The position numbers and the translations under genes are program-made. Under the pieces are notes generated by a model that was not told where the DNA came from, did no database searches, and worked only from the letters and a program-made list of their open reading frames with translations. Shown here piece after piece: positions 17,882 through 27,162 of a DNA stretch of 64,000 nucleotides; position 1 is the first letter of the stretch; every line of letters starts with the position of its first letter. This DNA comes from Fulvivirga ulvae (lineage in GTDB: Bacteria; Bacteroidota; Bacteroidia; Cytophagales; Cyclobacteriaceae), in the NCBI RefSeq assembly GCF_021389975.1, contig NZ_CP089981.1, positions 5,667,501 to 5,731,500 on the forward strand, given 5' to 3'.

Positions 17882-19492
17882 TTATCCCGTAAAATAACCC
17901 AGTATTAATATGATGATACCTATTAATACTGCCGAGAGTAATACATCTTTTAAGTCATACCTTTTCTTATTACTGGCTTTATCTTCATCAGTTAATGTTC
18001 CATATGTAAGGCCATCAAGCCTTTTCTGCTCTGGTTTCTCTGTTGCAAGGCTTACTGCTATACATATAACAAGACACAGTACGAACAAAAGAATACAGAA
18101 ATGCAGGAAGTTCATAGTCGCCCAGGTGTGCAAAATGCCTGAAAGCTTCTCCTTATTAAGCTCCAGCACCAATCTGCTCATTCCCAGCAGAAAGCCTCCT
18201 ATAAGCGTGGCCAGAGCTCCTTTTGAGTTGATCCTCTTCCAGAAAATACCCAGTAAAAAGACAACGGTTATAGGTGGGGCTATGTACGACTGAACGCTCT
18301 GCAGGTATTCGTACAATACTCCTGAAATGTTGGCCATTACAGGTATCCATGCTATCCCCAACATTACTACGATCAGCGTTGCTACCCGTCCGACGTTGAC
18401 CAACTGTTTTTCACTACTCTCCGGTCTGATCTTTTTGTAAATATCAACCGTAAATAAGGTGGAGCATGAGTTAAATACTGATGCCAAAGAACTCATAAGT
18501 GCGGCCAAAAGACCGGCAGCAGCCACACCCTTAATCCCGGTTGGTAATAAAGTGGCCATCATAGTAGGTAAAGCCTGGTCTGACGATTCCAGCTCCAGTT
18601 GTCCGGTCTTGGTCATTGCATAGGCAATAATTCCGGGAAGAAGGAAAATAAAAACCGGAGTCAGTTTTAGGTATGCTCCGAAAATAGAGCCTTTAAGTCC
18701 TACATTGATATTTTTGGCTGTCAGCGTTCTTTGTACAATGTACTGGTCAGTACACCAGTACCAAATCCCTACGATGGTACCTCCGAAGAGGAGCCCTGTC
18801 CAGGGAAAATCAGGATCCGTCACCGGCCTCCACATGTCAAAGTGAGCACTTCCCGCTATTTCGCGGAGCTCACCCCACCCCCCTATTTGGTATAGACCTA
18901 TGAAGGTTACGGCGCCAGAACCTAATATCAACACGATTGTTTGTAAAGCTTCGGTATAAATTACAGCTCTCATACCACCCAGAATTGTATAAAGCCCCGT
19001 GATAACCACGGTTATCACGGCCCCGGTCCAGAAATTGACACCGGTAAGGGCTTCTATAACCACGCCGCCGGCATATACTGAAACAGATACTTTTGTAATA
19101 ACATAGCCCACCAGTGAAATAATCGACAAGAACCAGCGGGCGGTGCTATTAAACCTTCTTTCAAGAAATTCGGGCATAGTAAATACACCACTTCGCGCAT
19201 AAAAAGGCAAAAATACCCATCCCAATAAGAGCACAATCCATGCATGAAGCTCAAAATGCGCCATAGGCATACCAGAGGCTGCTCCGGTTCCGGCTAGCCC
19301 CACCACGTGCTCAGAGCCTATGTTTGAGGCAAATATTGAAGCTCCCACTACGAACCAGCCGGCATTTCTGCCTGCCAGGAAGTAGTCTTCTGTATTATTT
19401 TTTCGTTTTCTAATCACCCATGCGGCAATGCCAAAGAGTATCAGAAAATATACTCCTATTACAATCCAATCAAGTGTTTCTAATCCTACCAT
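17882..19492 (-). CDS. Sodium/sugar symporter (SSS family, vSGLT-like), probable xylose uptake
   Basis: A 536-residue transporter with about 14 membrane segments. Family marks are the N-terminal FLAGRNAGWFVVGASIFASNIGSEH segment, the MPEFLERRFNS motif, GGMRAVIYTEALQ, and YWCTDQYIVQRTL, all typical of Na+/sugar symporters of the vSGLT type. Its start is 2 bp after the end of xylA, so it is the third gene of xylB-xylA-symporter and almost certainly brings in xylose with Na+. A C-terminal cytoplasmic segment (EKPEQKRLDGLTYGTLTDEDK) precedes a last helix, as in other Bacteroidota members. Confidence 0.92.
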   Translation of the reverse strand: MVGLETLDWIVIGVYFLILFGIAAWVIRKRKNNTEDYFLAGRNAGWFVVGASIFASNIGSEHVVGLAGTGAASGMPMAHFELHAWIVLLLGWVFLPFYARSGVFTMPEFLERRFNSTARWFLSIISLVGYVITKVSVSVYAGGVVIEALTGVNFWTGAVITVVITGLYTILGGMRAVIYTEALQTIVLILGSGAVTFIGLYQIGGWGELREIAGSAHFDMWRPVTDPDFPWTGLLFGGTIVGIWYWCTDQYIVQRTLTAKNINVGLKGSIFGAYLKLTPVFIFLLPGIIAYAMTKTGQLELESSDQALPTMMATLLPTGIKGVAAAGLLAALMSSLASVFNSCSTLFTVDIYKKIRPESSEKQLVNVGRVATLIVVMLGIAWIPVMANISGVLYEYLQSVQSYIAPPITVVFLLGIFWKRINSKGALATLIGGFLLGMSRLVLELNKEKLSGILHTWATMNFLHFCILLFVLCLVICIAVSLATEKPEQKRLDGLTYGTLTDEDKASNKKRYDLKDVLLSAVLIGIIILILGYFTG

Positions 19493-19494
19493 TC

Positions 19495-20871
19495 TTATTT
19501 AGTTTTCCAGATATATTGATTGATAAGATTTTCAAAAAGCTCTTGTCTGCCACTTCGCAGTCTGGGCTCTGCGTTTTTATGGGCAATGGCATGCAGGTCT
19601 TCCAGTGTAAGGTTGCCTTCTTCGAATGCCTTGCCATCCATAGTACTAAAGCTGCTATATCTTGCTTTTCTCAGATTGCTGTATTCAGAATTTTCAAGAA
19701 TGTTATGAGATATCTCCAACGCCCTTGCGAAGGCATCCATTGAGCCGATGTGTGCATAGAATATATCTTCCAGATCAGTAGAGTTACGTCTGGTTTTTGC
19801 ATCGAAGTTAATACCTCCTCCTTTGAAACCTCCCCCTTCAAGGATCACCAGCATGGCTTCCACCAATTCATATACATTGACCGGGAACTGGTCAGTGTCC
19901 CACCCATTCTGATAATCGCCTCTGTTAGCATCCATACTGCCTAACAGACCTGCATTGACCGCTACCTGAAGCTCATGGGCAAAAGTATGCTGCGCCAGCG
20001 TAGCATGATTAACCTCAAGGTTCAGTTTAAAATCATCCATAAGATCGTACTCTCTTAAAAAGCCGATGACAGTGGCTGCATCAAAATCATATTGGTGCTT
20101 GGTAGGCTCCATAGGTTTGGGCTCGATAAAGAAGTTACCTCTGAACCCATTTTTCCTTGCATAGTCTCTTACCATATGGAAAAATCTGGCCAGGTGATCG
20201 AGCTCCTTTTTCATGTTGGTATTGAGCAGGGAAAGGTATCCTTCCCTTCCACCCCAGAAAACGAAGTTTTCACCATTGAGCTTTACAGTAGTATCCATGG
20301 CGTTTTTAACCTGGGCTCCTGCATAGGCTACAATGTCAAAATCAGGATTGGTGGCTGCTCCATTCATGTAGCGCGGATGGCTGAAAAGATTGGTAGTGCC
20401 CCACAAAACTTTAAGCCCTGTCTCACGCTGCTTTTCCAATGCATAATCGCTGATCACTTCCATTCTTTTTTCTGTCTCGGCAAGAGAACCTCCTTCATCG
20501 ATCAGGTCTACATTATGAAAGCAATAGTAAGGCACGCCCAGCTTGGACATAAACTCAAAAGCAGCATCCATTTTATGCCTGGCAGAATCTATCGCATTCT
20601 TACTCGCCAACCAGGGAAACTCCTTAGAGGGGGCACCGAAAGGGTCTCCGCCTGTACCACAGAATGTATGCCAGTAAGCTACTGCAAACCTGAAATGGTC
20701 TTTCATGGTTTTACCACCTACCAATTTGTCTTCATCATAATATTTAAAAGCCAGCGGGTTATCGGATTCCGGCCCTTCGTATTCTATCTTCCCTATATTT
20801 TTAAAGTACTCCTTGTCCCCTGTCACTACCTTGATCTCTCCGTTGTTTTCTTCTGACACGTTATTATTCAT
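19495..20871 (-). CDS. xylA: Xylose isomerase
   Basis: Converts D-xylose to D-xylulose in the cytoplasm. Active-site features are CFHNVD with catalytic His119, the metal-binding stretch FFIEPKPMEPTKHQYDF (Glu250, Lys252) and LEVNHATLAQHTFAHEL (Glu286, His289). The main body from KEYFKNIGKIEYEGPES matches the usual N-terminus; here it is preceded by about 19 extra residues (MNNNVSEENNGEIKVV), so the true start may lie downstream. It begins 24 bp after xylB and ends 2 bp before the symporter. Confidence 0.96.
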   Translation of the reverse strand: MNNNVSEENNGEIKVVTGDKEYFKNIGKIEYEGPESDNPLAFKYYDEDKLVGGKTMKDHFRFAVAYWHTFCGTGGDPFGAPSKEFPWLASKNAIDSARHKMDAAFEFMSKLGVPYYCFHNVDLIDEGGSLAETEKRMEVISDYALEKQRETGLKVLWGTTNLFSHPRYMNGAATNPDFDIVAYAGAQVKNAMDTTVKLNGENFVFWGGREGYLSLLNTNMKKELDHLARFFHMVRDYARKNGFRGNFFIEPKPMEPTKHQYDFDAATVIGFLREYDLMDDFKLNLEVNHATLAQHTFAHELQVAVNAGLLGSMDANRGDYQNGWDTDQFPVNVYELVEAMLVILEGGGFKGGGINFDAKTRRNSTDLEDIFYAHIGSMDAFARALEISHNILENSEYSNLRKARYSSFSTMDGKAFEEGNLTLEDLHAIAHKNAEPRLRSGRQELFENLINQYIWKTK

Positions 20872-20895
20872 GGTTATATGCTTTATATACTTTGT

Positions 20896-22401
20896 TTATA
20901 ATTCTTGTTCCTGCAGTAAGAGCTTCTCTAAATCAGATTTCCATATTTCATAGGCTCCATGATATGCCTCAGTATTATTGGCCACTTCATACACTTTTGC
21001 AACTTTTACTCCCGAGAGTGCCTCTTCCGCTGTAGCATAAGTACCAATAGCCACCCCTGAAGCACTTGCCGCACCGACAGCACCAGTGGTTTCTATTACC
21101 TCTATTTTACACCCGGTTATAGCTGAGATAGTAGTTGAAAAGGCTGATGAACGAAAGAGGTTGTCATTACCTACCCTGATCACCCTGGACTCTATGCCCA
21201 TTCCATTGAGTATTTCCATACCATAGATGAAAGAAAAGGCTATTCCTTCCAATGCGGCCCTGTAAAAATGCGGCCTGCCGTGCCTGTTAAAGTGTAGGTT
21301 GATAATATGAGAACCAAGGACTTTATTATCGAGCATGCGCTCGGCTCCATTTCCAAATGGAATCACCCTTAACCCTTCGGCACTAACCGGCACCTGGGAT
21401 ATCATCCGCTCCATGTCCTCATAAGAAGTGCCATTATCAGAGATTTCCTTTTTTAGCCAGCTATACTGACTACCCGCGCCATTAATACAAAGCAGCAATC
21501 CTATCCGGGGATCACGGCGGGTGTGGTTTACATGTGCAAAACCATTTATACGCGACTGCTTATCCGAAACAGGACGATCTACCACGGCATATACGACACC
21601 TGAGGTGCCTCCCGTAGCGGCGATTTCACCAGGATTAAATACGTTAAGCGAGAGTGCGTTATTCGGCTGGTCTCCGGCCCGGTAGGTAACGGGTGTCCCC
21701 GGTTTTAAACCTAACTGAGTGGCCGGGCCTGCAAGTAGTTTTCCCTGATCCGAAAATGTGGGAACGATATTAGCTACCTTACTGCCGTCAATACCGAAAT
21801 AATCCAGAAGGAAGCCGGCCACTTCTTCATTTTTAAAATCCCACAAAACACCTTCGGATATTCCTGACACTGTAGTGCATATTTCGCCTGTCATTTTCAT
21901 GGCTATATAGTCACCCGGCAGTACAAACTTCTTCAGTTTATCATAGATCTCCGGTTCATTTTCCAGTACCCACTTCAGTTTGGACACGGTGAAATTGCCT
22001 GGTGAATTAAGAAGGTGCGTGTAGCATTTTTCCTTACCCAGATCAGCAAAGGCCTTTCTGCCTATTTCCACGCTCCGGCTGTCACTCCATATGATTGCGG
22101 GTCTCAATACTTCATTATTCTGTCCTAAAAGCACGAGGCCATGCATTTGATATGATATCCCGATTGACTTTATTTGCTCAGATCTTACGCCGGACCTATC
22201 CAGAAGCCTTTTTGATGCCATACATAAGTTTTCCCACCATGTTTCGGGGTTCTGCTCTGCCCAACCCGGGTAATGAGCTATTACATCCATCTCAGTTTCA
22301 GGGTAGTGAGTTACCTGCACTATTTCCTGAGTATCTGCATTTACAAGCGCTGCCTTAATAGATGAGCTTCCTACATCAAAACCTATCAGATATGAATCCA
22401 T
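20896..22401 (-). CDS. xylB: Xylulokinase
   Basis: Phosphorylates D-xylulose to xylulose 5-phosphate. FGGY kinase signs are the N-terminal phosphate loop FDVGSSSIKAALV, the catalytic-Asp region YRAGDQPNNALSLN and the ATP-site segment TTGAVGAASASGVAIG. The 501-residue length is standard. First gene of the xylose operon. A strong inverted repeat lies 18 bp upstream and two TACGTCA sites about 145-180 bp upstream. A longer paralogue with a C-terminal helix-turn-helix is encoded upstream on the same strand. Confidence 0.94.
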   Translation of the reverse strand: MDSYLIGFDVGSSSIKAALVNADTQEIVQVTHYPETEMDVIAHYPGWAEQNPETWWENLCMASKRLLDRSGVRSEQIKSIGISYQMHGLVLLGQNNEVLRPAIIWSDSRSVEIGRKAFADLGKEKCYTHLLNSPGNFTVSKLKWVLENEPEIYDKLKKFVLPGDYIAMKMTGEICTTVSGISEGVLWDFKNEEVAGFLLDYFGIDGSKVANIVPTFSDQGKLLAGPATQLGLKPGTPVTYRAGDQPNNALSLNVFNPGEIAATGGTSGVVYAVVDRPVSDKQSRINGFAHVNHTRRDPRIGLLLCINGAGSQYSWLKKEISDNGTSYEDMERMISQVPVSAEGLRVIPFGNGAERMLDNKVLGSHIINLHFNRHGRPHFYRAALEGIAFSFIYGMEILNGMGIESRVIRVGNDNLFRSSAFSTTISAITGCKIEVIETTGAVGAASASGVAIGTYATAEEALSGVKVAKVYEVANNTEAYHGAYEIWKSDLEKLLLQEQEL

Positions 22402-22418
22402 TGCTATAGTTTATGTAA

Positions 22419-22442
22419 GAGGAATATTCCAGCCTATTCCTC
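22419..22442 (-). promoter_or_regulatory. Inverted repeat in the xylB leader
   Basis: GAGGAATA (22419-22426) and TATTCCTC (22435-22442) are perfect 8-bp arms; GGAATATTCC (22421-22430) is also a palindrome by itself. Lying 18 bp before the xylB ATG, it could be an operator or a leader hairpin controlling translation. Confidence 0.5.
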
Positions 22443-22543
22443 ATAATATTCTGCACAAAAGCATTAATTGCAAATAAATATCTTTTACATGAAGAATACC
22501 CGAAATCAAATACTGCATCAATTCGCCAAAAAGACTTCATTTC

Positions 22544-22583
22544 TACGTCACTTTTTTAAGAAAATTGAAAATCCAATGACGTA
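22544..22583. promoter_or_regulatory. Candidate operator upstream of xylB: paired TACGTCA sites
   Basis: TACGTCA at 22544-22550 and its reverse complement TGACGTA at 22577-22583 face each other 26 bp apart. The same heptamer is directly repeated at the promoter of the kinase-HTH fusion gene. Single copies of a heptamer are expected by chance in 64 kb (e.g. near 9841 and 28793), so only the pairing is informative. Confidence 0.35.
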
Positions 22584-22607
22584 TTGGTGAAGTACACCTG
22601 CTTTACG

Positions 22608-22721
22608 AAAATTTCGAAAGCTTAATAAAACATCCCAGAATGGTATGATGCAGATGACAGACCCCGCTTTACTAAGCCTTCAAGGATTAGTAAAGCTAAC
22701 CGCACCAAAGCTTCCGAACTT
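22608..22721. repeat. 114-bp direct repeat, copy 1, with strong hairpin
   Basis: The block recurs at 22817-22929 with few changes. Inside it GCTTTACTAA (22666-22675) pairs with TTAGTAAAGC (22687-22696), and CCTT/AAGG extends the stem. The hairpin belongs to a family also seen at 35.05, 36.08, 38.29 and 41.31 kb. The gap 22402-22927 holds no gene. Confidence 0.85.
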
Positions 22722-22816
22722 CACAACAAGGGTCATCCAGCTCATTTGTTAGTGATACTAAAATGAATGGTAAACCCCTGATATTCCGTTAGTAATTCTG
22801 AAAGAGGCACTCTATC

Positions 22817-22929
22817 AAAATTTCGACAGTTTAGTAAAACATCCCAGAATGGTATAATGCAGATGACAGACTCGCTTTACTAAGTCTTCAAAGATTAGTA
22901 AAGCTGACCAAACCAAAGCTTCCGAACTT
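22817..22929. repeat. Direct repeat, copy 2, overlapping the kinase-HTH stop codon
   Basis: Copy of the 22608-22721 block. Hairpin arms GCTTTACTAA (22874-22883) and TTAGTAAAGC (22895-22904). Its upper end overlaps the stop codon (22928-22930) of the adjacent minus-strand gene, so the hairpin lies just downstream of that gene and may mark its 3' end. No T-run follows. Confidence 0.85.
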
Positions 22930-24904
22930 ATATATAGCCGAGAAATTCCTCCAGGCCAATATCAGAGTTTAACTCAAGTTTTTTCCTTAACCGGTATCTT
23001 CTTGTCTCCACTCCTCTCACCGATAGGTTAAGCTGTTGAGCAATGTCTTTGGTACTGAGTTTCATTTTTAGTAAAGCCGACAATTTAATCTCGGATGTGG
23101 AAAGTTGCGGATAATCGGCTTTAAGCTTCTTGAAAAAATCACTATGAATCATCTCGAAATGTTGCTTAAATGATTCCCACCGTGCCTCTGAAGAAAGATG
23201 GCTGTCAATTTTCCTCAGTATTTTTTCGTACTGATTTTCATCACTGTGGTTAAGTTCCTTCAGTTCCCTGAGGTCATTTTTAATCTCAGCCAGAAAATCG
23301 TCTTTCTTCTGCAACTGCAGATGTAGCGTAGTAAGCTCCTTGCTGCGGTCGGTGATAAGGTTTTCCATATCCCGCAGTTGATTTTTAAGGCTTTCGTTGC
23401 TTTCTCCTTTGCGTGGATTCTGCATCAAAGCCCGTTCCAGCGCCGACTCCCAATAGTTGTACGCCTGCTGACACAATGCCCTGTTAAACTTTGGCTCATG
23501 TACAAGAGTAGGATTGATACCTTTTAAAGCATCATCTAGCGATGCATATACTCCTGTAGCCACTCCCGAAGCCCTTGCTGCACCAATGGCCCCTGTAGTT
23601 TCCACTACCTCTATATGGCAGTCAAGAATAGTAGCAATTGTGGAAGAGAAAACCTCCGATTGGAACATATTATCGTTACCAACCCGCATGACATCAACGT
23701 TGAGCCCAAGTTCTTTCAAAATATTGATCCCTTTTACAAAAGAGAAAGCTACCCCCTCCAGGGCAGCCCTGAAAAGGTGCGCCCTGTTATGCCGGTTAAA
23801 CTGAATATTGAAAATATGCGAGTTTATGCTCTGATTCTCCAGCATGCGCTCTGCTCCATTGCCAAAAGGCAGGATACAAAGGCCATCGCACCCCACCGGT
23901 ACTGTAGAAACCATACGCTCCATGTCACTATAATTTCTGTCGCTACGTGCGATCTGGTGTTTCATCCAGCTGTATTGTATACCTGCTCCGTTCAGGCAAA
24001 GCAGTACCCCTATTCTGTCGAAGTTATCCTCATAGTTAACATGGGCAAAGGAGTTGACCCGGGAGCGAGGGTCCGATATGGGTCGGTCAACTACTCCATA
24101 GACAACCCCCGACGTACCACTGGTGGCTGCTACTTCATTGGGTCTCATTACATTAAGCGCCAGTGCATTGGTAGGCTGGTCTCCTGCCCTGTAAGTAACA
24201 GGCGTGCCTTTTTTAAGCCCTGTCAGCTCGGCTGCCTGTTTGGTAACAACTCCCTGAATCCCAAAGGTCGATGTCAGGTCGGGAACTATGCTCTTATCGA
24301 TACCATAGTATTCCAGCAGCTCTGTTGAGATCCTTTTTTCTTTAAAATCCCAGAACACTCCTTCTGAAAGGCCACTGATTGTTGTTTTTAACTCTCCGGT
24401 TAACATTAGCGCAATGTAATCTCCGGGAAGTAAGAATTTATAAGTCTTGCTGTATATGTCGGGCTCGTTATCTTTAACCCATTTCAGCTTGGAAGCAGTA
24501 AAGTTGGCCGGAGAGTTTAGCAAATGTTCAAGGCATTTTTCTTTTCCCATCTCTATGAAGGCCTTTCTGCCTATTTCAACTCCCCTGCTGTCGCACCAGA
24601 TAATAGAAGGCCGAAGGATATGATGGTCTTTATCCACCAGCACCAGGCTATGCATTTGGTAAGAAATACCGATGCTGGCTATATCCTGAGGCTTCACACC
24701 TGTTTGCTGTAATAACCGACGAGTGGCCAGGGTAAAATCCTGCCACCATACCTCAGGCTGCTGTTCGGCCCACCCACTCTGCCTGGATATCATATCCATT
24801 TCACGATCAGGGTACTGCACCACTCCTACTGTTTTATTGCTCTCTGCGTCAAGCAATGCTGCCTTAATAGTAGAACTCCCAATATCATAGCCAATCAAAT
24901 ACAT
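22928..24904 (-). CDS. FGGY kinase (xylulokinase-like) fused to coiled coil and LuxR-like helix-turn-helix
   Basis: 658 residues against about 500 for xylulokinase. Residues 1-495 are a full FGGY kinase closely related to the xylB product downstream: YDIGSSTIKAALL, YRAGDQPTNALALN with the presumed catalytic Asp, and TTGAIGAARASGVATG. About 505-570 is a heptad-rich coiled coil (LKNQLRDMENLITDRSKELT), and 617-642 is a LuxR/GerE-type helix-turn-helix (TKDIAQQLNLSVRGVETRRY). The same coiled coil-HTH tail is common at the ends of Bacteroidota membrane sensor regulators but is unexpected on a sugar kinase. Being next to the xylose operon, it may sense xylulose or ATP and control xyl transcription (inference). 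Promoter-proximal TTGACGTA repeats suggest autoregulation. Confidence 0.88.
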   Translation of the reverse strand: MYLIGYDIGSSTIKAALLDAESNKTVGVVQYPDREMDMISRQSGWAEQQPEVWWQDFTLATRRLLQQTGVKPQDIASIGISYQMHSLVLVDKDHHILRPSIIWCDSRGVEIGRKAFIEMGKEKCLEHLLNSPANFTASKLKWVKDNEPDIYSKTYKFLLPGDYIALMLTGELKTTISGLSEGVFWDFKEKRISTELLEYYGIDKSIVPDLTSTFGIQGVVTKQAAELTGLKKGTPVTYRAGDQPTNALALNVMRPNEVAATSGTSGVVYGVVDRPISDPRSRVNSFAHVNYEDNFDRIGVLLCLNGAGIQYSWMKHQIARSDRNYSDMERMVSTVPVGCDGLCILPFGNGAERMLENQSINSHIFNIQFNRHNRAHLFRAALEGVAFSFVKGINILKELGLNVDVMRVGNDNMFQSEVFSSTIATILDCHIEVVETTGAIGAARASGVATGVYASLDDALKGINPTLVHEPKFNRALCQQAYNYWESALERALMQNPRKGESNESLKNQLRDMENLITDRSKELTTLHLQLQKKDDFLAEIKNDLRELKELNHSDENQYEKILRKIDSHLSSEARWESFKQHFEMIHSDFFKKLKADYPQLSTSEIKLSALLKMKLSTKDIAQQLNLSVRGVETRRYRLRKKLELNSDIGLEEFLGYI

Positions 24905-24924
24905 AAAATACCCTTTTGCTTATC

Positions 24925-24948
24925 TACGTCAATAATACGTCAAATTTA
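24925..24948 (-). promoter_or_regulatory. Promoter and direct-repeat operator of the kinase-HTH gene
   Basis: On the minus strand a -7 element TAAATTTG (24948-24941) overlaps the first of two TTGACGTA repeats (24943-24936 and 24932-24925), spaced 11 bp, one helical turn. A site overlapping the -7 region and +1 suggests repression. The -33 element is poor. Confidence 0.45.
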
Positions 24949-25081
24949 ACAGAAAAACGACGGAAAAAACCGTTTGAGTATAGCCTTATCATTTGCCATG
25001 GATTCTAAATCTGAAATAAGTTTTTTAAAAACCCATATCTCTGATATATATTGCGAACCGGATTAACTAAAAACAACCTTT

Positions 25082-25840
25082 ATGAAACTCTCATTAAAAC
25101 TGTCCTTTTTTGCATGCCTGGTATTGCTGGCTTCATGTGGTGAAGTACGCGAAGAGATTACCTTTAATAAAGATGGCAGCGGGACCTATGAAGTGTCTGC
25201 CAACATCATACCTATGATGGAAAAAATGATGCAAAGCACTGCCAAATTAACTATTCCCGATGGAGAAACTATGGACAGTGCTGCGCTTGCTGCCAAGGTG
25301 CAGGAAATGGTCTGGAAGGACTTCCCCGATAAAATAGACTCTGTAATATCGCTCGATTCCAAGCTTACACCGGAAATGAAAAACGACCCGCAAACTATGG
25401 CGCTACTTGATAAAACAACGGCTTACATGAGGGGCAGCAGAGAAGAAGGTTTTATTAAAACCGGAATTAGATTCGGATTCAGCAGTAATGATGAGTTTCT
25501 GTCATTCATGAACATGATAGAAGAAAACGGACAAAAGAACAACCAGGAAAACCCGCTTGGAAAAACAAAAACCGAGGTAACCATTACTCCAAAATCCTTT
25601 ACCAGAACAGTGGAGCATGTGAACAAACCGGAAGAAGATCCATCCGGAGGAATGGCCATGCTGATGCTTCAGGACATGAGTATGCTCACTGTACTTAATT
25701 TCCCCCGAAAAATTGACAAAGTTGAGGTGCAACACTATGAAATCATTGAGAAATCAGAAAACTCTGTTACCCTCAAATTTGACATGGTAAAGGCAATGAA
25801 AAGTGACAGCAAGTCGGAGATCAGGGTTAAGCTGAAGTAA
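25082..25840 (+). CDS. Lipoprotein, function unknown
   Basis: 252 residues beginning with a signal peptide and lipobox LLASCG (Cys19). The mature N-terminus EVREEITFNKDGSGTYEVSANI is a pattern seen in Bacteroidota lipoproteins that open with a beta hairpin, followed by a Met-rich helical region (MMEKMMQSTAK). The end alternates charged and hydrophobic residues as expected for beta strands. No enzyme motif. It appears monocistronic. Confidence 0.75.
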   Translation: MKLSLKLSFFACLVLLASCGEVREEITFNKDGSGTYEVSANIIPMMEKMMQSTAKLTIPDGETMDSAALAAKVQEMVWKDFPDKIDSVISLDSKLTPEMKNDPQTMALLDKTTAYMRGSREEGFIKTGIRFGFSSNDEFLSFMNMIEENGQKNNQENPLGKTKTEVTITPKSFTRTVEHVNKPEEDPSGGMAMLMLQDMSMLTVLNFPRKIDKVEVQHYEIIEKSENSVTLKFDMVKAMKSDSKSEIRVKLK

Positions 25841-25919
25841 TTAACGTTGATGTATTACACCACCAGGGGTTTACGCACGGGCATGATATTTAACAAGCAG
25901 CTTTTAATGCTATAGACAT

Positions 25920-26509
25920 ATGCCCGGAGTTAAGATTTCAAAAAAATTATTCTTCGGTAAAACAATTCTGATCACTGCATCGGTAACTTTAGTTATTACT
26001 ATACTGATTGTTTACATAACCGGTCTTGCCAGTCATAGGACTATCATAGAAAACTCGTTTATTTCGCTGAGTATCCTTTGTATAGCTCTTTTTACTTTTG
26101 TCACCACTGGTCTATATAATGGCTTCAATGTATATGATGATTTATCTCATAAGCTGAAGTTTAAATGGAGAGGTAATACGATCTCCGACGGCATGAGCTT
26201 TCACCAGAAATACCTGTTTTTGATGGAGATGATACCGGTGCAGGAATATTGGTATCCATTGCCATCTGGATAATTGTAACCATCGGAATTCTTCTTTTTA
26301 TAGTTTTTGCTGAATTTATACTGTCAGTTGCCTGGGTAGCATTGGTTGCCATTGTCTACTGGGTTTTTATCAGGGCCTTAAAGTTGATCTTTAGTAAATC
26401 GGGAACCTGTGAGGGCAATTTTTTACGTAGTATTTACTATGCATTTGCCTACACTGCGCTGTACCTTGGCTGGGTTTACGGGATAATTTATGTGTCTTCT
26501 GTATTATAA
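25920..26509 (+). pseudogene. Frameshifted membrane protein gene
   Basis: One frame from ATG 25920 encodes two membrane segments and GLYNGFNVYDDLSHKLKFKW, then continues into unlikely sequence and stops at 26273. A second frame, shifted by -1 and open from 26177, reads PVFDGDDTGAGILVSIAIW and then two or three more membrane segments to a stop at 26509. Joined near 26175-26210 they give a coherent four- to five-helix protein of a type I recall from Bacteroidota. The break may be a real mutation, a sequencing error or programmed frameshifting; no obvious slippery heptamer is visible. Confidence 0.65.
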
Positions 26510-26586
26510 AAAGGCCGGTGCCAGAATGCTTCATCGGGCCTGGCAGATCAAATAAGTCCTGAGCTTAATAAAAGAGTACATTCATA

Positions 26587-27150
26587 TCACTCCTCCAATG
26601 GCCTCTCAGGGGTCATGCTTACCTTAATACCTAAAATGGCAAAACCGGTGGTCAGCGTCATGAATATACCCATATAGTTGAGTAGAAAGAGAATGGTGGT
26701 GGCTTGAAGAGAGGCTTGGGAAGAGCTTTGAATCACTTTGTAAACATCATCCCTGCCCCAGGCTTCGACCAGTTTTGTCTGGCCACCATGGATTTGCAAC
26801 CCCTCTGCAAGCTCTCCACCCGGCCAAACCGGAAAAAGTAAATCTGCAACATACGGGACTTCTTCCACATAATACCCATAAAGAAAAAGATACGAAGTAA
26901 AAAGAATTACATAGCCCGATCCCAGTATGATTGTATATTTAGTAATTCGCTCGAAAGAAAATCGCTTAATTCTCTGCCTGTTGACCCATAGCACCAGCAA
27001 TATCAGTACACAAACAGCCTCTATGGTAGCTCCAAAAACCACCCGGGAAGTTCCCGGAGGAATACCCATTTCTGTGATCAAAATGATCATGCCGGGTACT
27101 AATGCAAAACAGGCTGAAATAGCCGAAAACACTTTACCAAGTTCTTTCAT
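26587..27150 (-). CDS. Four-helix membrane protein, function unknown
   Basis: 187 residues with four hydrophobic segments (about 8-28, 38-57, 70-92 and 152-175) and a soluble loop of about 60 residues before the last. No known motif. It follows a secreted protein by 12 bp, downstream of an amidase and a holin-like gene on the same strand, so it could belong to a lysis or envelope operon; the 8-bp overlap of the first two genes and the short gaps support co-transcription. Confidence 0.65.
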   Translation of the reverse strand: MKELGKVFSAISACFALVPGMIILITEMGIPPGTSRVVFGATIEAVCVLILLVLWVNRQRIKRFSFERITKYTIILGSGYVILFTSYLFLYGYYVEEVPYVADLLFPVWPGGELAEGLQIHGGQTKLVEAWGRDDVYKVIQSSSQASLQATTILFLLNYMGIFMTLTTGFAILGIKVSMTPERPLEE

Positions 27151-27162
27151 AATACTTTTGGA

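Noticed and set aside
20092..20856. 254-codon plus-strand frame antisense to xylA
   Set aside because: xylA is certain from active-site motifs; the antisense frame is a by-product of codon use.
23615..24328. 237-codon plus-strand frame antisense to the kinase-HTH gene
   Set aside because: No family resemblance, and the sense gene has a strong kinase pattern throughout.
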